The position numbers were made by a program, and so were the translations under genes. A DNA stretch of 64,000 nucleotides. It comes from JAICYJ01 sp038212095 (GTDB lineage Bacteria; Actinomycetota; Thermoleophilia; Gaiellales; JAICJC01). Under the pieces are notes generated by a model, which worked only from the letters and a program-made list of their open reading frames with translations, made no database searches and was not told where the DNA came from. Shown here in pieces: positions 8,307 through 16,095 of this stretch (position 1 is its first letter; each line of letters opens with the position of its first letter). The DNA lies in the NCBI GenBank assembly GCA_038212095.1, contig JBBQUW010000008.1, positions 43,390-107,389 of the forward strand, written 5' to 3'.

Positions 8307-8785
8307 TGCGGCGCGCACCGTTCGTGATCACGGGCACCGTGTTGGGCACAGCCGCCGTTCTGGCAGTGCCATCGCAGGGCAAGCCACAGCAGGTTGCGGT
8401 GGCCGGCAACGCGGCCGCTGCGGGGACGTCGACGACGGCGACGAAGTCCACCAAGACGGCGTCCACCAACTCGGCGACCACGACGACCGCAAAGCCGGCC
8501 GCCGCGACCACGGTGACCGGCTCGGTCGTGAGCAACCAGTACGGCCAGCTGCAGGTGAAGCTGACCATCAAGAACGGCAAGATCACCCACGTCGGCTTCA
8601 CCACGTTCACCGCCAACGACGGCCACTCGGTGCAGATCGACCAATCGTCGGTTCCGATCCTGATCAACGAGACGATCGCCGCCCAGAGCGCGCACATCCA
8701 GGGCGTCTCCGGCGCCACCTACACCACCACCGCCTACGAGCAGTCCTTGCAGGCCGCGATCGACAAGGCGGCGCTGCACGCATGA
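8306..8785 (+). CDS. Exported FMN-binding domain protein
   Basis: A 159-residue exported protein: N-terminal hydrophobic signal or anchor (residues 5-21), a Thr/Ala-rich linker (about 35-72), then an FMN-binding domain. The motif GVSGATYTT at 133-141 is the site where ApbE attaches FMN through a phosphodiester to the threonine, here Thr138. The ATG overlaps the previous stop by one base (TGATG), and the apbE start overlaps its own stop by four. The protein is therefore the likely electron acceptor or relay for the flavocytochrome encoded upstream. Confidence 0.9.
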   Translation: MRRAPFVITGTVLGTAAVLAVPSQGKPQQVAVAGNAAAAGTSTTATKSTKTASTNSATTTTAKPAAATTVTGSVVSNQYGQLQVKLTIKNGKITHVGFTTFTANDGHSVQIDQSSVPILINETIAAQSAHIQGVSGATYTTTAYEQSLQAAIDKAALHA

Positions 8786-9525
8786 TCGGCCACGTCGAAC
8801 ACGTGATGGGCACGACCGCCAGCTTTGCGGTCGAGCCCGGCGCGGTCGGCGACCGGCGTGCGCGCGCCGCCATCGGCCTCGCCTGCGCCATCCTGCACGA
8901 GGCCGACGAGACGTTCTCCCCCTACAGGCCCGACAGCCCGCTCAGCCGCCACCGCCGTGGCGCTCTGGCTCCGTGCGACTTCCCCGCCCAGCTGTTCGAC
9001 GTGTTGGCGCTCTCGGCGGAGGCCGTGCGGTTTACCGATGGCGCCTTCGACCCCTGGGCGATGCCCGGCGGCGTCGACCCCACCGGCCTGGTCAAAGGCT
9101 GGGCGGCGGCCCGCGCGCTGGAGTCACTGCGCAGCGCCGGTGTGGCCGCGGCGATGATCAACGCCGGAGGGGACATCGCCTGCTTTGGCCCGCAGCCATG
9201 GCGGATCGGCGTGCGCGCGCCCGACGATCCACAGCGGCTGGTCTGCGTCTCCGAGGTACGCTCGGCGATCGCCACATCGGGTGGGTACGAGCGGCCGGAC
9301 GAGATCATCGATCCACGCAGCGGCGAGCCGGTGGCCGGGCTGGCGCAGGCGACCGTGACCGGCGAGAACCTGGCGCTCTGCGACGCCTTTGCGACGGCAT
9401 TGATCGTGACCGGTGAGTCCGGCCTGACGATGCTCGCACCCGGCTACACCGCCGTGATCGTGGCCGACGACGGACGGATGCTGGCAACGCCGGGCTTCCC
9501 GATCGCCCAGGCCGCGGCGGCCTGA
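8782..9525 (+). CDS. apbE: FAD:protein FMN transferase
   Basis: A 247-residue ApbE-family enzyme that splits FAD and transfers FMN to a Thr/Ser of an acceptor flavoprotein. Visible family features are the N-terminal MGTTASFAV strand, GAFDPWAMPGGVDPTGLVKGWA, INAGGDIACFG, and the metal/substrate loop ATSGGYERPDEIIDPRSGEP. It lacks the usual lipoprotein or Tat signal and is on the short side, so it may act in the cytoplasm or be exported with a partner. The ATGA overlap with the preceding FMN-protein gene makes that protein its obvious substrate. Confidence 0.93.
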   Translation: MIGHVEHVMGTTASFAVEPGAVGDRRARAAIGLACAILHEADETFSPYRPDSPLSRHRRGALAPCDFPAQLFDVLALSAEAVRFTDGAFDPWAMPGGVDPTGLVKGWAAARALESLRSAGVAAAMINAGGDIACFGPQPWRIGVRAPDDPQRLVCVSEVRSAIATSGGYERPDEIIDPRSGEPVAGLAQATVTGENLALCDAFATALIVTGESGLTMLAPGYTAVIVADDGRMLATPGFPIAQAAAA

Positions 9526-9545
9526 GGTCGCCGCTCCGCGAGGTG

Positions 9546-9551
9546 TACCCT
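9546..9551 (+). promoter_or_regulatory. -10 box TACCCT of the cupin gene
   Basis: TACCCT in gaggtgtaccctgtcgg would start a transcript near 9558, giving a leader of about 24 bases that contains the ribosome-binding site aagggag. Confidence 0.45.
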
Positions 9552-9581
9552 GTCGGCAGCGGCCACCAAAGGGAGCAGGAC

Positions 9582-9965
9582 ATGAGCGAAGCATCTGTGG
9601 TTCACATCGACGAGATCGAGGGTCTGCACGGCGGCGTGTTCAAGCCGGTCGGAAAGACGCTGGGCGTGACCGCGTTTGGCGTCAACGTCGAGCAGTACCC
9701 GCAAGGGCACGACCAGTACCCCGACCACGACCATGCCAGCGACGGGCAGGAAGAGGTCTATTACGTGATCTCTGGCCACGCCACCCTGACGATCGACGGC
9801 ACCGAGCACAAGCTGCACACCGGATCGGTGGCGTACGTGCCGGCCGGCGTCAGCCGCCGGTTCACGACCCCGGACGGGGAGGTGCAGTTCATGGCGATCG
9901 GCGGCACACCGAACACGCCGTTCAGCGACGTGATCGCCGCCCGCCAAAAGGCCGCCACCTCGTAG
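9582..9965 (+). CDS. Cupin-fold protein
   Basis: A 127-residue single-domain cupin. The metal-binding first motif is visible as YPDHDHASDGQEEVYYVISG-like sequence (His, His, Glu spaced as usual), followed by LHTGSVAYVPAGVSRRF, the second motif with its proline-glycine turn. Substrate is unknown; such small cupins are often isomerases, dioxygenases or binding proteins. The ATG at 9582 is preferred because aagggagcagga precedes it; the upstream in-frame start has no such site. It stands alone, with a hairpin after it. Confidence 0.85.
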   Translation: MSEASVVHIDEIEGLHGGVFKPVGKTLGVTAFGVNVEQYPQGHDQYPDHDHASDGQEEVYYVISGHATLTIDGTEHKLHTGSVAYVPAGVSRRFTTPDGEVQFMAIGGTPNTPFSDVIAARQKAATS

Positions 9966-9973
9966 CCAGCTGT

Positions 9974-10013
9974 CCGGTCGGGGCGGACGGCGCATCGCTG
10001 CCGCCCCGGCCGG
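9974..10013. terminator. Hairpin between convergent genes
   Basis: A 13-bp inverted repeat with one wobble pair (ccggtcggggcgg / ccgccccggccgg) lies between the cupin gene and the convergent PHP gene. It could serve both strands. Confidence 0.65.
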
Positions 10014-10023
10014 AGGCTCAGCC

Positions 10024-10755
10024 TCAGGAGACCTGGTCGGCGGTGGCGAGCCGCTTCAACGCCAGGCCGGTGAAGAGCGGCTGCGCCCGTTCGCGGCCGA
10101 CCCGCTCGGCAACGGCCGTGTATGCCACGTCAAGGAAGGGCGGCCGGTTGGCGCGGTGACCGTCGGAGCCGACGAGGTCGGCGTCGCCTGACTCGACCAG
10201 CCTCCAGCCCGCCGCCTGCGCGTCGGGGCCGTGGCGACCCAGCAGGCTGGACGCGTTCACCTGAGCCACCCAGCCGCGGCGGCGAAAGCGTGTCACCCAG
10301 CCGAGTTCCTCGACGATCAGGTCGCATCGCTCCGGGTGGCCGAGGATCGGCGTCAGGCCGGCCTGCTCGATGTGCTCGGCACAGGCGATGAACCGCTCCA
10401 GGCTGCGGGGGCGCGTGTGGGGCAGCGGAAGCTCCAGCAGGCAGGCGTTGAGGCCCTCCATCGCGATCTGGCGCGGATCGATCTCCAGCAGCCATGGCTG
10501 CGGACTGATCTCCCAGCCGATCCGGAAGTCGACGGTGCCGGCCAGCCGGGCGCGGATCTGGTCGCGAGCGGCCAGCACGCGGCCGCGCCGATCGGCGGTG
10601 ACGGGATGGCGGGCGGTCGCGTGCGGCGTCGCGTACTGCACCGCCGTTCCCCGCCGTCCGGCCTCGGCCACCAGGCCGACGGCCTCCTCCACCGAGCGTA
10701 CGCCGTCGTCGCCGGACGGCACCATGTGGCTGTGGGTGTCGACGAATCCGCTCAC
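10024..10755 (-). CDS. PHP-fold phosphatase, CpsB/YwqE type
   Basis: A 243-residue polymerase-and-histidinol-phosphatase (PHP) fold protein resembling CpsB/CapC tyrosine phosphatases. The metal ligands are visible in order: VDTHSHMVPSGDDG near the N-terminus, ATPHATARH, GWEIS, LELPLP, GLTPILGHPERCD, and VGSDGHRA near the C-terminus. In Gram-positive bacteria these manganese enzymes dephosphorylate tyrosine kinases of capsule synthesis. No kinase or polysaccharide gene is adjacent, so the substrate is open. A longer start at GTG 10761 exists, but the -10 box TACGCT abuts it directly; the GTG at 10755 has the 6-base spacing seen for other leaderless genes here. Confidence 0.85.
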   Translation of the reverse strand: MSGFVDTHSHMVPSGDDGVRSVEEAVGLVAEAGRRGTAVQYATPHATARHPVTADRRGRVLAARDQIRARLAGTVDFRIGWEISPQPWLLEIDPRQIAMEGLNACLLELPLPHTRPRSLERFIACAEHIEQAGLTPILGHPERCDLIVEELGWVTRFRRRGWVAQVNASSLLGRHGPDAQAAGWRLVESGDADLVGSDGHRANRPPFLDVAYTAVAERVGRERAQPLFTGLALKRLATADQVS

Positions 10756-10761
10756 ATCCAC

Positions 10762-10767
10762 AGCGTA
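10762..10767 (-). promoter_or_regulatory. -10 box TACGCT, leaderless-type
   Basis: Reads TACGCT on the minus strand, 6 bases before the GTG at 10755. It directly abuts the alternative GTG at 10761 and so argues against that start. Confidence 0.45.
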
Positions 10768-10852
10768 GGCGGCGAGATGGCAGCGACCGGGCGGTTGGGC
10801 AGACCTTCAAGTGCGATGTGAGAGATCGCCACGGCCGGGGTATCCCCCCGCC

Positions 10853-11110
10853 ATGGACGAACCGAACGCCGACGGGCTGACGCTCGCCCAGGTGCAGTTC
10901 AATCTGTACCGCCCCAACGTGTGGGTAACCGTTGGCGCGGGCAGCGAACACAACCTGGCCGCGTACGCGGCCACCGGCTACTACGGGCAGCTGAGATCGC
11001 CGGCCGGCGACCTGCCGTGCCGCGTCCGCATCCACCAGCCCGCCGGTGAGCTCGAGTTGTCGCTCGCAATGGCCGATCTGAGCGAGGCCGCGGAGTGGCA
11101 ACGGGAGTAG
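10853..11110 (+). CDS. Hypothetical 85-residue protein
   Basis: A short soluble protein with several aromatic residues (FNLYRPNVWVTV, ATGYYGQL) and an acidic end. No signal peptide, no membrane segment, no known motif. TATCCC lies 6 bases before the ATG, only a partial match to the -10 pattern seen at neighbouring genes. Function unknown. Confidence 0.55.
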   Translation: MDEPNADGLTLAQVQFNLYRPNVWVTVGAGSEHNLAAYAATGYYGQLRSPAGDLPCRVRIHQPAGELELSLAMADLSEAAEWQRE

Positions 11111-11138
11111 CTGGCCGACAGAGCCACCGCCAGACCTC

Positions 11139-11144
11139 TAGCAT
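11139..11144 (+). promoter_or_regulatory. -10 box TAGCAT, leaderless-type
   Basis: TAGCAT overlaps the ATG at 11143 but ends 7 bases before the next in-frame ATG at 11152, which is therefore the preferred start of the methyltransferase. Confidence 0.45.
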
Positions 11145-11151
11145 GAGCGAT

Positions 11152-11883
11152 ATGCCCGAGAACCACTTCGGCCCAGGCGTCGCCGAGCGCTACGACGAGA
11201 GCTCCGCCGAGATGTTCCAGCCCGCCGCCGTAAAGCCAGTAGTCGACGTCCTGGCCGAGCTGGCCGGGGACGGACCCGCGCTCGAGTTCGGCATCGGCAC
11301 CGGCCGTATCGCCCTGCCGCTCGCCGCCCACGGCGTGCCCGTGCACGGCATCGACCTCTCGACGGCGATGGTGGCCAAGCTGCGCCAGAAGCCGGGCGGC
11401 GAGCGGATCCCGGTCACGATCGGCGACTTCGCCTCCACGGCGCTCGATGAACGGTTCTCGGTCGCCTACCTCGTCTTCAACACGATCATGAACCTGACCA
11501 CGCAGGACGCGCAGGTGGCCTGCTTTCAGAACGCGGCCCGCCACCTGCAGCCGGGAGGCCGGTTCGTGATCGAGGTCTCCGTCCCTGACCTCCAACGCCT
11601 GCCGCCGGGTGAGACGGTACGCGCGTTCACGGTGTCACCGACGCGGCTTGGCTTCGACGAGTACGACGTCGCGCTCCAGGGTCAGACTTCCCACCACTAC
11701 TGGATGGCGGACGGCCGGCTCGAGAACGTATCGGTGCCGTTTCGCTATGTGTGGCCGTCGGAGCTCGACCTGATGGCGCGGCTGGCTGGGATGACTCTGC
11801 GCGACCGCTGGAGCGACTGGCATCGGGCGCCGTTCACGGCCGAGAGCTTGGCACACGTCTCGATCTGGCAGAAGAGCGCCTGA
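11152..11883 (+). CDS. Class I SAM-dependent methyltransferase
   Basis: A 243-residue methyltransferase with a Rossmann-like core. Motif I, ALEFGIGTGRIALPLA, binds S-adenosylmethionine; motif II follows as VHGIDLSTAMVAKL; an acidic IGDF strand and the post-core PGGRFVIEVSVPDL are also in place. The C-terminal part (Trp/Tyr-rich, about 180-243) probably forms the substrate lid. Substrate is unknown. Start chosen at 11152 from the spacing to TAGCAT; ATG 11143 would add three residues. Confidence 0.85.
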   Translation: MPENHFGPGVAERYDESSAEMFQPAAVKPVVDVLAELAGDGPALEFGIGTGRIALPLAAHGVPVHGIDLSTAMVAKLRQKPGGERIPVTIGDFASTALDERFSVAYLVFNTIMNLTTQDAQVACFQNAARHLQPGGRFVIEVSVPDLQRLPPGETVRAFTVSPTRLGFDEYDVALQGQTSHHYWMADGRLENVSVPFRYVWPSELDLMARLAGMTLRDRWSDWHRAPFTAESLAHVSIWQKSA

Positions 11884-11909
11884 CGCGATGGGCGCGTGTA
11901 TTGCGCGCC

Positions 11910-12197
11910 TTAGCGCAGCCCGCGCTGCGCCACGTTCAGCGCCACGGCCCGTTCCAGCGCCGCCGAGCGGGCCTCCTCGATCTTGGTCGAGAACTGGTCG
12001 TCGGCTGGATCGAGCCTGGCGATCCGCTGGCTGTGCTGGCCGGCGCGCACCAGTTCGACGACGGCGCCGGTCGGTGTCGACCGGATCGCGACCCGCCACT
12101 CGGCGTTCGCCCGCCGTCGGCGTGATGCCCAGATTGCGGATGCCGGCAGTGAGAGGATCACCGCGGCGGCCAGCCCATACTCAAGCAGCGTCTCCAC
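11910..12197 (-). CDS. Single-pass membrane protein, unknown
   Basis: A 95-residue protein: one N-terminal membrane helix (about residues 5-24), a basic stop-transfer stretch (ASRRRRANAEWR), then a soluble cytoplasmic domain of about 65 residues. It starts at GTG, 8 bases after a TACTCT -10 box on the minus strand, and is divergent from the FAD-oxidase gene. No family recognised. Confidence 0.6.
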   Translation of the reverse strand: METLLEYGLAAAVILSLPASAIWASRRRRANAEWRVAIRSTPTGAVVELVRAGQHSQRIARLDPADDQFSTKIEEARSAALERAVALNVAQRGLR

Positions 12198-12205
12198 CGA
12201 GGCGA

Positions 12206-12211
12206 AGAGTA
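12206..12211 (-). promoter_or_regulatory. -10 box TACTCT, leaderless-type
   Basis: Reads TACTCT on the minus strand, 8 bases before the GTG of the small membrane-protein gene. It faces the TAGTGT box at 12233 on the other strand. Confidence 0.45.
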
Positions 12212-12232
12212 ACCGTGAACTCGCCGGATCGG

Positions 12233-12238
12233 TAGTGT
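12233..12238 (+). promoter_or_regulatory. -10 box TAGTGT, leaderless-type
   Basis: TAGTGT ends 6 bases before the GTG at 12245, and there is no ribosome-binding sequence between. Confidence 0.5.
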
Positions 12239-12244
12239 TGGCCG

Positions 12245-13654
12245 GTGAGCAGCACTTCGGGAATCAGCGCCGCTGCGGTGGCCCCCGTGTCGGCGTACGA
12301 AGACCAGCCGAACCGGTCGCCGTGGATCGCACAGCTCGCGGTTGACGGCCCGGTGCAGCCGCTCTCGACCGATGCGGCCGCCGACGTGGTCGTTGTCGGC
12401 GCCGGGATCGCGGGCGTCGCGACCTCGTTCTTCGTGCTGGCGACGACGGACAAGAGCGTGCTTCTGGTCGAGCGCGACCGCGTCGCCCGCGGCGCCACGG
12501 GCCGTAACGCGGGGCAGCTGACGACCTACTTCGAACGGCCGCTGTCGGACATCGCCGGGCAGTTCGGGCCGGCCAAGGCGGTCGACGCGCAGCGCGGCTT
12601 CGACGATGCGCACACACTGCTGGACCGCATGGTCGCGGCGTCCGGCGCCAGCGTGCGGGTCGAACGGTTCGCCGGGCACATGGGCATGTTCAACCTTCAC
12701 CAGCTGGAGGTGCACCTGGCCAGCAAGCTGATCCGCCACCAGGGGGGTCTGCGGGTACAGGAGTGCCTGGTGTCCGACGACGCGGAGTTTCTGTCCCGGA
12801 TTCCGGCAACGTTCGCCGGGCTGTATCGCGTCGTGCCTCAGAGTCGCATCCGGCAGCTGCTCGAGGTGGACGACGATCGCTACCGGGCGGTGCTGATCGC
12901 CCAGGCCGGCTGTGCGAACAGCGGCGCGTTGGCCCAGCAGGTGCTGGCCCACCTGCAGCAGCGCTACCCCGAGCGGTTTCGGTACGCCGATTGCACCAAC
13001 GTCGACCGAGTCCTCGTCGGCGACGAGGGCTGCGCCGTGTACGCCGGCGGCCGTGAGGTGCCGGCGGGCCACGTCGCGTTGTGCACAAACGGCTTCCTCG
13101 GCCACGTGGTGCACGACGCGCTGGGCGCACCGATCGCGCTGGCCGACGATCAGCAGATCGTGGGACGCGTCGCCTACATGGCCGCGTTCGCCGAGGACGC
13201 CCCGCGCCCGCCGGCGGCGATGAGCTACATCCGAAACACCGTCATCGGTGGAGACGTGCCGTACGTCTACGTCACCCGGCGCACCTACGACCGGCCACAG
13301 GACATCGTCACGCTGACCTGCATGGGCGGGCCCGAGTACCCGTTCACCGAGCCCGAGTACGATCGTGAAGGCGCCTTCCCGGGAGCGCTGCTGGCCACGA
13401 TGGACGAAGAGGTGCGGCCGTTCGCGCAGCCTGCCCGCCCGGCCGGCCTCCCCTACGACTTCCACTGGCACGGCCTGATGGGCTACAACGAGAGCGGCGT
13501 GCGGGTGGTCGGGGCGCATCCGCGCCACCCACGGCTGCTCTACAACCTCGGCTGCAACGGCGTCGGCTTCCTGCCGTCGCTGTGCGGGGCCGACCGGCTG
13601 GCCCGTCTGCTCGCCGGAGAGGCACTGGCACCAAGCGCATTCGACCCCCGCTGA
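12245..13654 (+). CDS. FAD-dependent amine/amino-acid oxidase family (DAO)
   Basis: A 469-residue flavoprotein. Residues 46-62 (ADVVVVGAGIAGVATSF) form the FAD dinucleotide-binding loop, followed by VLLVERDRVARGATGRNAGQL, the DAO-family signature. The C-terminal part contains GLMGYNESGVRVVG and LYNLGCNGVGFLPSL, the typical second FAD-contact region. It belongs with gamma-glutamylputrescine/glycine-type oxidases, which oxidise amines or amino acids to imines and pass electrons to oxygen or a carrier. The substrate cannot be read from the sequence. Expression probably comes from its own leaderless promoter. Confidence 0.88.
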   Translation: MSSTSGISAAAVAPVSAYEDQPNRSPWIAQLAVDGPVQPLSTDAAADVVVVGAGIAGVATSFFVLATTDKSVLLVERDRVARGATGRNAGQLTTYFERPLSDIAGQFGPAKAVDAQRGFDDAHTLLDRMVAASGASVRVERFAGHMGMFNLHQLEVHLASKLIRHQGGLRVQECLVSDDAEFLSRIPATFAGLYRVVPQSRIRQLLEVDDDRYRAVLIAQAGCANSGALAQQVLAHLQQRYPERFRYADCTNVDRVLVGDEGCAVYAGGREVPAGHVALCTNGFLGHVVHDALGAPIALADDQQIVGRVAYMAAFAEDAPRPPAAMSYIRNTVIGGDVPYVYVTRRTYDRPQDIVTLTCMGGPEYPFTEPEYDREGAFPGALLATMDEEVRPFAQPARPAGLPYDFHWHGLMGYNESGVRVVGAHPRHPRLLYNLGCNGVGFLPSLCGADRLARLLAGEALAPSAFDPR

Positions 13655-13772
13655 CGCCATGGTGGCAAGGCCGCGCTCCCGCGCTTACCAACCCTGGCCA
13701 TGAGCGCGCGGTCGCCAGCGCCGGCACCTGCTCGACCGCCAGCGGGTCGCCGAAGCCACGAAGGGACGGGCC

Positions 13773-15239
13773 CTACGCGCAGTGGGCATGGAAGACGTAC
13801 CCCACCGGGCACGGGTCGAGCAGGAAGGGCGGCGCCGGCGGCCGAGCAAAGTTGAAGTCGGCGGCGAGGTTACCGAGCGGCGTCGCGGTCTCGCGCACGC
13901 TGGGGCGCGGGTCGGGCCGACCGTCGGTACGCGGGTTCAGCCGGCGGCCGGAGAGGAAGTCATCCTCGATGAACTTGAGATACGCGTCGAACGAGAGCGT
14001 CTGGTGATCGATCACGCCACGGCGGGCGTAGGGGGAGATCACAAGGCCCGGCACGCGCAGCCCGTAGCCGAACCGGTCGACCTTGGGCGGAACGACGTGA
14101 TCGTAGAACCCACCCCAGTCATCCCACACCACGAAGATCGCGGTCGAACTCCATTCGGGACTACGCATCGCCGAGTTGACGACGCTGGTCACCCACTGCT
14201 GCCCGCGCGAGATCATCGATGGCGGGTGGTCGGACGATCGCCCGCTGGGGACGACCCAGGAGACGGACGGCAGTGTCCCGGCTCGGGCGGCGGCGAAGTA
14301 GCTGCGGGCGCTCTGGATGTTCTGGCGCTGTCCGTCCTGCGTGACGTCGGTGAACTGTGGAAGCGGGTTCCAGATCGAATGCGCCGTCAGTGTCTGTGGC
14401 TGCGGCGCGCACGCGATCGCGCCGCTGGAGCAGTCCGGGGCGGCGCCCAGGTCGATGTAATAGCGCCAGGAGACGTTCGCCCTGTGGAGCAGGTAGGTGA
14501 GATCTGTCCATCCGTACACCAGGCCCCTGGGCCGCGGCCGGCCGGGCGTAGTTAGGTTCAGGTCGGAGACGCAGCTTGCCGGATCGAGAGCCGATCGGCA
14601 TCGCGCGGACCAGGCGGAGACGGCGTAGAGATGTGCCGGCAGGCTCCAGCCAAGGTTCGGCTGGAACATGTGATCCTGAAGCACGTAGTGCCTGGCGTAC
14701 GCCCAGTAGTTGGGGATCTCGCGAGCCGTGTGGTACCCCATCACGTCCGCGTGCCGCGGATCGATCGCACAGCTCGGCCAGTCCGGATGGCTGCGGCAGT
14801 ACGGCCCATGCTGCCCCGTGATCACCTGACGGACGAACCCGTCCATCTTGCCGCCGGCGATGTCGGCGATCGCTGCGCCGGCATGGTGAGGCCCGCCGTT
14901 GTTGACGTCGCTGCGGTCGTGGAACGGCCGCAGGCAGTGGTGCGGGGTGGCATCTGGCACGCAGCTCGCAAACGCACCCCCGCCGGACCGTGGCAGTCCG
15001 TCGGCTCCGGGGAAGGTGCCGAAGTACGAGTCGAACGACCGGTTTTCCTGCATCACGATGATCACGTGCTGGATCTTGTGAATCCCCACCAGGGGCGGCG
15101 GAGCGGCGGCATCTCCCGCCAAGCGGCTCGTCAGCGTCGCGATCGAGATCGCACATACCGCCCCGGTGAACAGCGCCACCCGACGCCGCGACCAGACGGT
15201 CACGTGACCGCGGCCATCCCGCGTAACCCGCGACTCCAT
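13773..15239 (-). CDS. Exported phosphoesterase (phospholipase C/acid phosphatase family)
   Basis: A 488-residue protein with a basic N-terminus and a hydrophobic export segment (about 14-38). The family signature HVIIVMQENRSFDSYFGTFP contains the metal-binding Glu-Asn pair; WDDWGGFYDHVVPP and VISPYARRG are the other conserved blocks of the Phosphoesterase (PF04185) family. Members hydrolyse phospholipids or phosphate esters outside the cell. Its Cys-rich middle suggests disulfides. A longer frame runs to 15332, but the ATG at 15239 follows the signal-peptide logic and has TATACA 6 bases upstream. Confidence 0.88.
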   Translation of the reverse strand: MESRVTRDGRGHVTVWSRRRVALFTGAVCAISIATLTSRLAGDAAAPPPLVGIHKIQHVIIVMQENRSFDSYFGTFPGADGLPRSGGGAFASCVPDATPHHCLRPFHDRSDVNNGGPHHAGAAIADIAGGKMDGFVRQVITGQHGPYCRSHPDWPSCAIDPRHADVMGYHTAREIPNYWAYARHYVLQDHMFQPNLGWSLPAHLYAVSAWSARCRSALDPASCVSDLNLTTPGRPRPRGLVYGWTDLTYLLHRANVSWRYYIDLGAAPDCSSGAIACAPQPQTLTAHSIWNPLPQFTDVTQDGQRQNIQSARSYFAAARAGTLPSVSWVVPSGRSSDHPPSMISRGQQWVTSVVNSAMRSPEWSSTAIFVVWDDWGGFYDHVVPPKVDRFGYGLRVPGLVISPYARRGVIDHQTLSFDAYLKFIEDDFLSGRRLNPRTDGRPDPRPSVRETATPLGNLAADFNFARPPAPPFLLDPCPVGYVFHAHCA

Positions 15240-15621
15240 CCGCCATGTATAGACCCAGACGGTTGGGAGCGGCTTTGAGCTACGAGTCGGCCGCCCCGGT
15301 CGATCGGGGGGCGGGCAGTACCAGCACGACATCGCCCAGCCAGACAGGACGGCGCGTTCTCCGCCGCTCCCAGCCTCAGTGGATCCGAGTCAGCACCAAC
15401 GCCGGGCGGCTGTGGCTGATCGAGGCCCGGGTGCAAAAGGGCGGGCTCCAGCACGGCGCACAGACGGTGCCAGCGCCGGGTCAGCCCGCCGGCGCGTCGG
15501 CCTCGTCGTGGCACCCGCGCAGATCTACCACCGCTGATCGGGACGGCGGTTTTGACGGCAGCGGCCGAGAGGTGCCCGGCCGCTGCCGTGGGGGACGGCC
15601 ACAGGAGAGCGTGGCCGGCGC
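15240..15621. other. Intergenic stretch without a clear gene
   Basis: About 380 bases separate the phosphoesterase gene from the small secreted-protein gene. Near 15246-15251 lies the minus-strand box TATACA. A strong hairpin occupies 15555-15589. Short open frames on both strands have no start with a ribosome-binding site or familiar motif; one minus-strand frame ends in a short stretch that looks mildly coding, but I cannot support a gene. Confidence 0.5.
15555..15589 (-). terminator. Hairpin terminator after small secreted-protein gene
   Basis: A perfect 13-bp inverted repeat (acggcagcggccg / cggccgctgccgt) with a 9-base loop, about 35 bases downstream of the minus-strand stop at 15622. 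Confidence 0.75.
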
Positions 15622-15915
15622 TCAGTGGCCCGAACTGCTCACCTGGAAGCAGGCCACGTCGTACTGCGAGACGGCATGGGCGTTGCCGCTGATCAGCGAA
15701 TGCGTGCCGGGGCTGCCGGCGTACACGTTCACCGCCACGGTTGCAAAACCGTTGGTGGTGCTGATCAGGCCGGCCGGCCCGGTCGGCTCGGCCTGGCAGC
15801 TCTGGCTCGGCTGCCCTGTGGATCCGCCGCCGTGCGGATCGGCGGCAAAGGCGCTGCCGGCGAACACGAGAAAGGCCGCAAACACCGCGGCCACCACGAC
15901 CAATCGTCCCATCAT
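15622..15915 (-). CDS. Small secreted protein, unknown
   Basis: A 97-residue precursor with a clear Sec signal peptide (hydrophobic core at about 5-20, cleavage after AFA), leaving a mature protein of about 73 residues. The mature part has two cysteines (Cys40 and Cys89), probably disulfide-bonded, and Gly/Ser-rich turns (HGGGSTGQPS). The sequence SGNAHAVSQYDVACF near the end looks conserved-domain-like, but I do not know the family. A ggggg ribosome-binding site precedes the start, which could be either of two adjacent ATGs. Confidence 0.75.
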   Translation of the reverse strand: MMGRLVVVAAVFAAFLVFAGSAFAADPHGGGSTGQPSQSCQAEPTGPAGLISTTNGFATVAVNVYAGSPGTHSLISGNAHAVSQYDVACFQVSSSGH

Positions 15916-16095
15916 CGAAGACCCCCTGTTGGTGTGTACCTGGCGAGTACGGGCACCCGACGCGGGTGGATTCGCCGTGATGGCGGTCGGTAACGCCGCT
16001 TACGCTGCCACCTCGCGCCCCTGCCCACAACGGCGGCCAAGCGTCGCGGTAATTCACCGATGTGCGGCGGCGGGTTGGTGCGGATGATGTGAAGG

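Noticed and set aside
7025..8785. A 586-codon plus-strand frame overlapping the flavocytochrome
   Set aside because: Only its last 159 codons are real (the FMN-binding protein). The upstream part is an Arg/Pro-rich shadow frame of the flavocytochrome gene.
12158..13660. A 500-codon open frame on the minus strand
   Set aside because: It is antisense to the FAD oxidase, which has clear motifs. Long antisense frames are expected in GC-rich DNA; no motif or ribosome site supports it.
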